NCBI GenBank assembly: GCA_035286665.1
Contig: DATECY010000162.1
Location: forward strand, 1-11,311
DNA length: 11,311 nucleotides
Reading direction: 5' to 3'
From: RBG-16-68-21 sp035286665
Lineage (GTDB): Bacteria; Actinomycetota; Acidimicrobiia; Spongiisociales; UBA11373
The notes under the pieces are model-generated. The model was given only the letters and a program-made list of their open reading frames with translations, made no database searches and had not been told where the DNA came from. The position numbers and the translations under genes were made by a program. Each line of letters opens with the position of its first letter. Position 1 is the first letter of the stretch. Shown one piece after another: positions 7,573 through 11,311 of this stretch.

Positions 7573-7600
7573 TCGAAGACTCCGCGGTTCCGGTCTTCGA
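7573..7600 (+). terminator. Hairpin just behind the small peptide gene
   Basis: TCGAAGAC at 7573-7580 pairs perfectly with GTCTTCGA at 7593-7600 around a 12-base loop, starting eight bases after the peptide stop codon. An 8-bp stem in this place could end or stabilise the short transcript. There is no T-run after it, so intrinsic termination is not certain. Confidence 0.3.
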
Positions 7601-7703
7601 CCGGGGTCGCGGTCACTCGGCGTGGGGGTGAATCCAGAGACACCCGCCGCCGTGACAACCAAGGCCGGCTGACGTACGCCCCGGGGAGCCCGGCCACCCC
7701 GCA

Positions 7704-7733
7704 GGATGATCCCCGGTTCGCCGGGGATCATCC
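7704..7733. terminator. Strong bidirectional hairpin between the peptide gene and hyuB
   Basis: GGATGATCCCCGG at 7704-7716 and CCGGGGATCATCC at 7721-7733 form a perfect 13-bp stem with a TTCG loop. It separates plus-strand transcription (regulator and peptide) from minus-strand transcription (hyuAB), a typical site for a shared terminator. The hyuB stop codon (7730-7728) lies inside the stem. There is no flanking T-tract, as is common in high-GC actinobacteria. Confidence 0.7.
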
Positions 7734-9275
7734 GCGTCGGGGCCTCCCCCAGCCTCCGCCACCGGGGGTGAGCACCCGAAGCCGATCCCCCCGCCTCACG
7801 TCGACGGTCACCTTGCCGGGAAGGCGCTCGGCGGTTCCGCCACGGATCAACCAGTCCTCACCGGTTGCGCCCGATCCACCTCCGGCGAGCCCCCACGGCC
7901 GATTGCGACGCCGCTCACCGATCAAGGACAGGGTGGCATCGTCGAGGAACTCGATCTCGCGCACGATCCCGTCGCCGCCCGAGTGTCGGCCGTCGCCGCC
8001 CGAGTCGCGCCTCAGGGCCGTCGACAGCACCCGGAACGGGTAATGGGTCTCGAGCGATTCGATCGGGGTGTTCTTCGTGTTGGTCATCCCGGTGTGGATG
8101 CCCGACTGACCGGGGCGATGCGGGGTACCCCCTTCGCCGCCGGCGAGGGTCTCGTAGTAGACGGTGCCCGCAGACCCGATGAGGATGTTGTTCATCGTGC
8201 CCTGGGATGCCGCAGCCACTCGGTCCGGCGCTGCCTGGGAGAGCGCTCCGAACAGGACGTCGGCGATCCGCTGACTGGTCTCGACGTTCCCGGCGGCGAC
8301 GGCCACAGGCGGGACCGCCGAGACGAGCGAACCGGGGGCGGTGATCAACTCGAGGGCGCGGTAGCAGCCGCCGTTGGCGGGGATCGTCGGGTCGGTGGCC
8401 ACACGCACCGCGTAGTAGAGGCACGAGCGGGCCACGGCTTCGACCGCATTGATGTTCCCGTCGATCTGGGGCGACGTGCCCCGGAAGTCGGCGACGAGAC
8501 GATCCCCGTCGATCCCGACCTCCACCCTGATCGGCAGGTCGGCCTCACCCCACTCCATCACGTCCTCGAACCGCCAGGAGCCGTCGGGGAGGGCACCGAG
8601 GGCGTCGCGCATCCGAGCCTCGCCGTAAGCCAACAACGCGTTGGCCACCCGGTCGAATCCCTCGGGGGTGGCTGCCATGGCCTCGACCAGGCGAAGTGCT
8701 CCCGCCTCGTTGGCACCGAGTTGCGCGGACAGGTCGCCGATGCGCTCGACCGGGGTGCGGGTGGCGCCGAGGAAGCCGCTCACGAACGCGTCGTCCCACA
8801 CGCCGTCGACGCACGCCACCGTCGGCGCCACGACGTGGCCTTCCTGCACCAACCGGGTCGCCGAGGCCGGCATCGATCCGGGGGCTTCGCCTCCGACGTC
8901 GGCGTGGTGCGCCCGGTTCGCCACCCAGCCGACGAGCCGCGGGCCGACGTGAACCGGACGGACGAGGGTGAGGTCGTTGAGATGGGTGCCGCCGTGGAAC
9001 GGATCGTTGACCGCGTACTGCACCCCGGGTGCGACGTCGGGACCGAACGTCCCGATCACCGCGGCCACCGAGGCCGGCATCGAGCCGAGATGCACCGGAA
9101 TGTGCTCGGCCTGAGCGAGCATCTCCCCGCTCGCCACGAAGATCGCCGCCGAGCAGTCGGCGCGTTCCTTGATGTTCGGCGAGTACGCGGTGCGACGGAG
9201 CACGGCGCCCATCTCCTCGGCGACCGAGGCGAACCGGTTGCGAGCCACCTCGAGTCCCACCGCATCGAGTCTCAC
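7728..9275 (-). CDS. hyuB: Hydantoinase/5-oxoprolinase B subunit family protein (HyuB-like)
   Basis: This is the B subunit of the ATP-dependent hydantoinase/oxoprolinase family. With HyuA it opens the ring of an N-substituted hydantoin, 5-oxoproline or a similar lactam. It has 515 residues, normal for stand-alone B subunits. Family signatures in order: RTAYSPNIKERADCSAAIF at 28-46; YAVNDPFHGGTHLNDLT at 87-103; ANRAHHADVGGEAPGSMP at 119-136; SQGTMNNILIG at 357-367; YETLAGGEGGTP at 374-385; TGMTNTKNTPIESLE at 395-409; and the glycine-rich end TPGGGGWGRP at 503-512. The frame is open further upstream, but the homology begins with VRLDAVGLEVARNRF. The GTG at 9275 therefore fits best: it overlaps the hyuA stop as GTGA and has GGAGG at 9287-9283, seven bases upstream. 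The adjacent GTG at 9278 is possible. The stop lies inside a terminator stem. The substrate cannot be read from sequence. Confidence 0.92.
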   Translation of the reverse strand: MRLDAVGLEVARNRFASVAEEMGAVLRRTAYSPNIKERADCSAAIFVASGEMLAQAEHIPVHLGSMPASVAAVIGTFGPDVAPGVQYAVNDPFHGGTHLNDLTLVRPVHVGPRLVGWVANRAHHADVGGEAPGSMPASATRLVQEGHVVAPTVACVDGVWDDAFVSGFLGATRTPVERIGDLSAQLGANEAGALRLVEAMAATPEGFDRVANALLAYGEARMRDALGALPDGSWRFEDVMEWGEADLPIRVEVGIDGDRLVADFRGTSPQIDGNINAVEAVARSCLYYAVRVATDPTIPANGGCYRALELITAPGSLVSAVPPVAVAAGNVETSQRIADVLFGALSQAAPDRVAAASQGTMNNILIGSAGTVYYETLAGGEGGTPHRPGQSGIHTGMTNTKNTPIESLETHYPFRVLSTALRRDSGGDGRHSGGDGIVREIEFLDDATLSLIGERRRNRPWGLAGGGSGATGEDWLIRGGTAERLPGKVTVDVRRGDRLRVLTPGGGGWGRPRRG

Positions 9276-11233
9276 CACGAGACCTCCAGCGCACCCGACC
9301 CATGGACCCTGGCGCGCTCCCCAACCCCCACGAAGGTGGTCGCCTCGGGTTCGTCGATCACGGCCGGCCCGGTCACCTCGTCGCCGGGGGCGAGGCCGGG
9401 CCGCCAGTACACGACGGCATCCACCGGACCGCCACCGGTGAGCACGACCCGCTCCCCGCGTTCGGGTTCCCCGGAGGGGACGTCCTCGGGCAGGTCGGCC
9501 CATGTCATCGCCGCCGTCCCGGTCGCCTCGGCGCGAATGGTGACCACCTCGATCGGATCGTCACGGCGGGCGAACCCGTTGCTCCGCTCGTGCAGGTCGT
9601 GGAAGTCCTCGGCGAGAACTACCCACCCCGAGCCGAGCCGGTACGGGACGCTCGTCTGATGCGACTGGCCGAGATACCGCACGTCCACGTGGATGGCGAC
9701 GACGGCGTCGCCGAAGCCCGATCCGGCGAGCGCTGCTCGCGCCTCATCGCCCAGTTGCCCGGCGTGGACGTCGAGCATGGGACCCTCCCGAAGCAGCACG
9801 CTTCGCGCCGTATCCGCCCGCGGCGGGGCCAACAACAGACCGAGGGCGGAGAACACTCCGGCATGAGCCGGCACGACCACCCCCGCCATCTCGAGACGCC
9901 GCGCCAACGCGGTGGCGTGCAGTCCGCCGGCACCTCCGAAGGCGATGAGGGTGGAGGCACCGGGGTCGATGCCGTCGTCGACCGACACCTTGCGGACCGC
10001 CCGCTCCATGTGTGCCTCGACCACTTCGATCATCCCCAGGGCGAGTGCCTCGACGGTGAGGCCGGTCTCCCGCCTCATCACCTCGATGGCCCGCCGGGCA
10101 GAGGAGGAGTCGAGGGCGACGGTTCCACCGAGGCGGGTGTCGCCGCCGATGCGACCGACGACGAGATCCGCATCGGTCACCGTCGCCTCGACGCCGCCGC
10201 GCCCGTAGCAGGCCGGACCGGGGATCGCCCCGGCGCTGCGCGGCCCGACCCGGAGCGCCCCACCGGAGTCCACCCAGGCGACGCTCCCGCCACCCGCGCC
10301 AACCGTGTGGATCGCCACCGACGGCATGAGGCAGGGGAGGCCATCGATGGACCGCTCGTACGACACGACCGGGCGACCACGCTCGACGCGACACACGTCG
10401 GTCGAGGTGCCTCCCATGTCGAACGAGACGACCGAGGCCAGGCCGAGAGCGTCCCCCAGCGCGGTGGACGCCACCACTCCCCCGGCCGGGCCAGACAAGA
10501 CGATCGAGGTGGGGAGCGCCGCGGCCGACTCGAGCGAGGTCAGCCCGCCGGAACTGCGCATCACCGACGGTGCACCGGCCACGCCGACGGACGCCACCGC
10601 GGTGGCCAACCGCTCCAGATACGACGCGACCACCGGAATCAGATAGGCGTTGAGAACCGTGGTCGACAGCCGCTCGTACTCCCGGAACTCGGCGACGACC
10701 TCCGACGAGATGGAGATCGGCACGTTGGGAAGGCGCCCGGCGAGTGCGGCGGCGACCGCTCGCTCCCGAGTGCCATCCTCGAACGAGTACAGCAGCGAGA
10801 CCGCCACCGCCTCGGGACCGAGGGCGGCGACGGCGGCGACCAGCGGCTCCAGATCCGCCGGAGTGTCACCAGCGCCACCGGGCCGGGCACGACCGGCCAC
10901 CCCGACCCGCCGGTCACGCGGAACCAGCGGGATCGGCCTCGTCGCGTCGAGGTCGTACAGGGAGGGACGATCCTGGCGACCGATCTCGATGAGGTCTTCG
11001 AATCCGGCGTCGGTCACCAGCACCGTGGTCGCGCCGGCACGCTGCAGCACAGCGTTGGTCGCCACCGTCGTGCCGTGCACCAGCCCGGCTCCGGCGCCGG
11101 AGTGGAGGGCGAGGCCGGCGACCACCCCCTCGCTCTGATCCCTCGTCGTGGTCACCTTGCCGGTGACGAGACGCGTGCCATCCCAGGTGACCACGTCGGT
11201 GAAGGTGCCACCGACGTCGATCGCGGTGCGCAT
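9272..11233 (-). CDS. hyuA: Hydantoinase/5-oxoprolinase A subunit family protein (HyuA-like, ATP-binding)
   Basis: This is the ATP-binding partner of HyuB (653 residues; relatives are about 650-720). The family has an actin-like/acetate-kinase-like ATPase fold. Visible signatures: the N-terminal phosphate-binding loop IDVGGTFTDVV at 5-15; VHGTTVATNAVL at 52-63; EFREYERLSTTVLNAY at 182-197; VLSGPAGGVV at 245-254; the second phosphate loop SFDMGGTSTDVCR at 270-282; HTVGAGGGSVAW at 309-320; GPRSAGAIPGPACYGRGG at 330-347; and LIAFGGAGGLHA at 429-440. It is first in a two-gene operon, and its stop overlaps the hyuB start by four bases. The ATG at 11233 directly precedes the conserved loop. Only 44 bases separate it from the divergent gene at 11278. 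The family includes N-methylhydantoinase, 5-oxoprolinase and acetone/acetophenone carboxylase subunits. The absence of a third (gamma) carboxylase subunit here favours hydrolysis over carboxylation, but the substrate stays open. Confidence 0.92.
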   Translation of the reverse strand: MRTAIDVGGTFTDVVTWDGTRLVTGKVTTTRDQSEGVVAGLALHSGAGAGLVHGTTVATNAVLQRAGATTVLVTDAGFEDLIEIGRQDRPSLYDLDATRPIPLVPRDRRVGVAGRARPGGAGDTPADLEPLVAAVAALGPEAVAVSLLYSFEDGTRERAVAAALAGRLPNVPISISSEVVAEFREYERLSTTVLNAYLIPVVASYLERLATAVASVGVAGAPSVMRSSGGLTSLESAAALPTSIVLSGPAGGVVASTALGDALGLASVVSFDMGGTSTDVCRVERGRPVVSYERSIDGLPCLMPSVAIHTVGAGGGSVAWVDSGGALRVGPRSAGAIPGPACYGRGGVEATVTDADLVVGRIGGDTRLGGTVALDSSSARRAIEVMRRETGLTVEALALGMIEVVEAHMERAVRKVSVDDGIDPGASTLIAFGGAGGLHATALARRLEMAGVVVPAHAGVFSALGLLLAPPRADTARSVLLREGPMLDVHAGQLGDEARAALAGSGFGDAVVAIHVDVRYLGQSHQTSVPYRLGSGWVVLAEDFHDLHERSNGFARRDDPIEVVTIRAEATGTAAMTWADLPEDVPSGEPERGERVVLTGGGPVDAVVYWRPGLAPGDEVTGPAVIDEPEATTFVGVGERARVHGSGALEVSW

Positions 11234-11244
11234 CAGCGGCGGCC

Positions 11245-11250
11245 TACGAT
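11245..11250 (+). promoter_or_regulatory. Candidate -10 element for the gene starting at 11278
   Basis: TACGAT matches TANNNT and lies 27 bases before the ATG at 11278, leaving a short leader with a GGGAG ribosome binding site at 11268-11272, five bases before the start. No clear -35 box was found. The element sits in the 44-bp gap shared with the divergent hyuA start. Confidence 0.35.
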
Positions 11251-11277
11251 GCGCCGACGACAGACCCGGGAGATCCG

Positions 11278-11311
11278 ATGCCCGTCCAGGTGAGCCAGAC
11301 CCCCAACCCGA
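11278..11311 (+). CDS. Probable Nfu/NifU N-terminal-domain iron-sulfur scaffold-like protein (partial, 5' end only)
   Basis: Only eleven full codons are inside the window: MPVQVSQTPNP. The QxTPNP stretch directly after the start is characteristic of the Nfu N-terminal domain (Scaffold protein Nfu/NifU N-terminal family), whose members typically begin with a beta strand followed by TPNPN. Such proteins help assemble or deliver iron-sulfur clusters. A good ribosome binding site (GGGAG, five-base spacing) supports a true start here. The evidence is short and the gene runs off the right edge, so this is a likely family call, not a firm one. Confidence 0.5.
   Translation, partial: MPVQVSQTPNP

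Noticed and set aside
7566..7640. Idea that the 31-codon gene is the start of a longer secreted protein broken by a stop
   Set aside because: Reading past the TGA gives only about 20 more residues before another stop, without recognisable similarity. It cannot be excluded, but nothing supports it.
7628..7672. GTG-initiated 14-codon frame behind the peptide gene
   Set aside because: Too short, with no convincing ribosome binding site, signal sequence or context.
7404..7697. Minus-strand frame of 97 codons across the intergenic region
   Set aside because: No recognisable domain and arginine/serine-rich composition. It runs antisense to the small peptide gene, which has a better ribosome binding site and a clear signal peptide.
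9276..9503. Upstream extension of hyuB
   Set aside because: It overlaps hyuA in another frame and has arginine/glycine-rich shadow composition. Family homology begins at VRLDAVG, and the GTGA overlap with GGAGG upstream fits the start at 9275.
7983..9659. 558-codon plus-strand frame opposite hyuB
   Set aside because: It is a shadow frame opposite a well-conserved gene, with no domain signatures.
9302..11293. 663-codon plus-strand frame opposite hyuA
   Set aside because: It is a GC-bias shadow of hyuA, with histidine/arginine/glycine-rich translation and no domain.
1..11311. CRISPR arrays, tRNA or rRNA genes, insertion sequences, attachment sites
   Set aside because: No repeat-spacer arrays, no cloverleaf or TTCRANY-type signals in a usable context, no transposase or integrase, and no paired inverted repeats were found by eye.

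Overview
The window is GC-rich, about 70% in most genes. It has tightly packed genes, GTG starts, four-base start/stop overlaps and a SARP/AfsR-type regulator. This fits a high-GC actinobacterium, perhaps an uncultured Acidimicrobiia-like lineage. The taxonomic placement is an inference from style; no marker gene is present.

Layout. (1) Positions 1-3450, minus strand: a glycolate (2-hydroxyacid) oxidase operon glcD-glcE-glcF in that order. The three genes are joined by four-base overlaps, and glcF runs off the left edge. (2) Positions 3451-3537: a short divergent promoter region. (3) Positions 3538-7377, plus strand: one 1279-residue regulator. It has an N-terminal SARP winged helix and BTAD, a LuxR/MalT-type ATPase, a long TPR array and a DeoR-like helix-turn-helix at the very C terminus. 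(4) Positions 7470-7565, plus strand: a 31-codon gene with a strong ribosome binding site. It encodes a signal peptide that would release only six residues. (5) Positions 7704-7733: a 13-bp perfect hairpin between converging genes. (6) Positions 7728-11233, minus strand: hyuA-hyuB, an ATP-dependent hydantoinase/5-oxoprolinase pair with a GTGA overlap. (7) Positions 11278-11311, plus strand: the first codons of a gene that looks like an Nfu/NifU N-terminal-domain protein.

How the parts may work together. The glc genes oxidise glycolate or a related 2-hydroxyacid to the 2-oxoacid. The hyu genes open a hydantoin or oxoproline-like ring at the cost of ATP. The link between these catabolic genes and the regulator is only positional: it is divergent from glc and convergent with hyu.

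The most interesting unit is the TPR regulator with the tiny secreted-peptide gene directly behind it. This layout resembles the RRNPP peptide-pheromone systems of Firmicutes (TPR receptor plus adjacent exported propeptide), here with a SARP/ATPase regulator in a high-GC genome. The last quarter of the regulator and the peptide gene also share a base composition lower in GC than their surroundings. That could mean the sensing half and the peptide were exchanged as a block. These are hypotheses from layout and composition, not demonstrated function.
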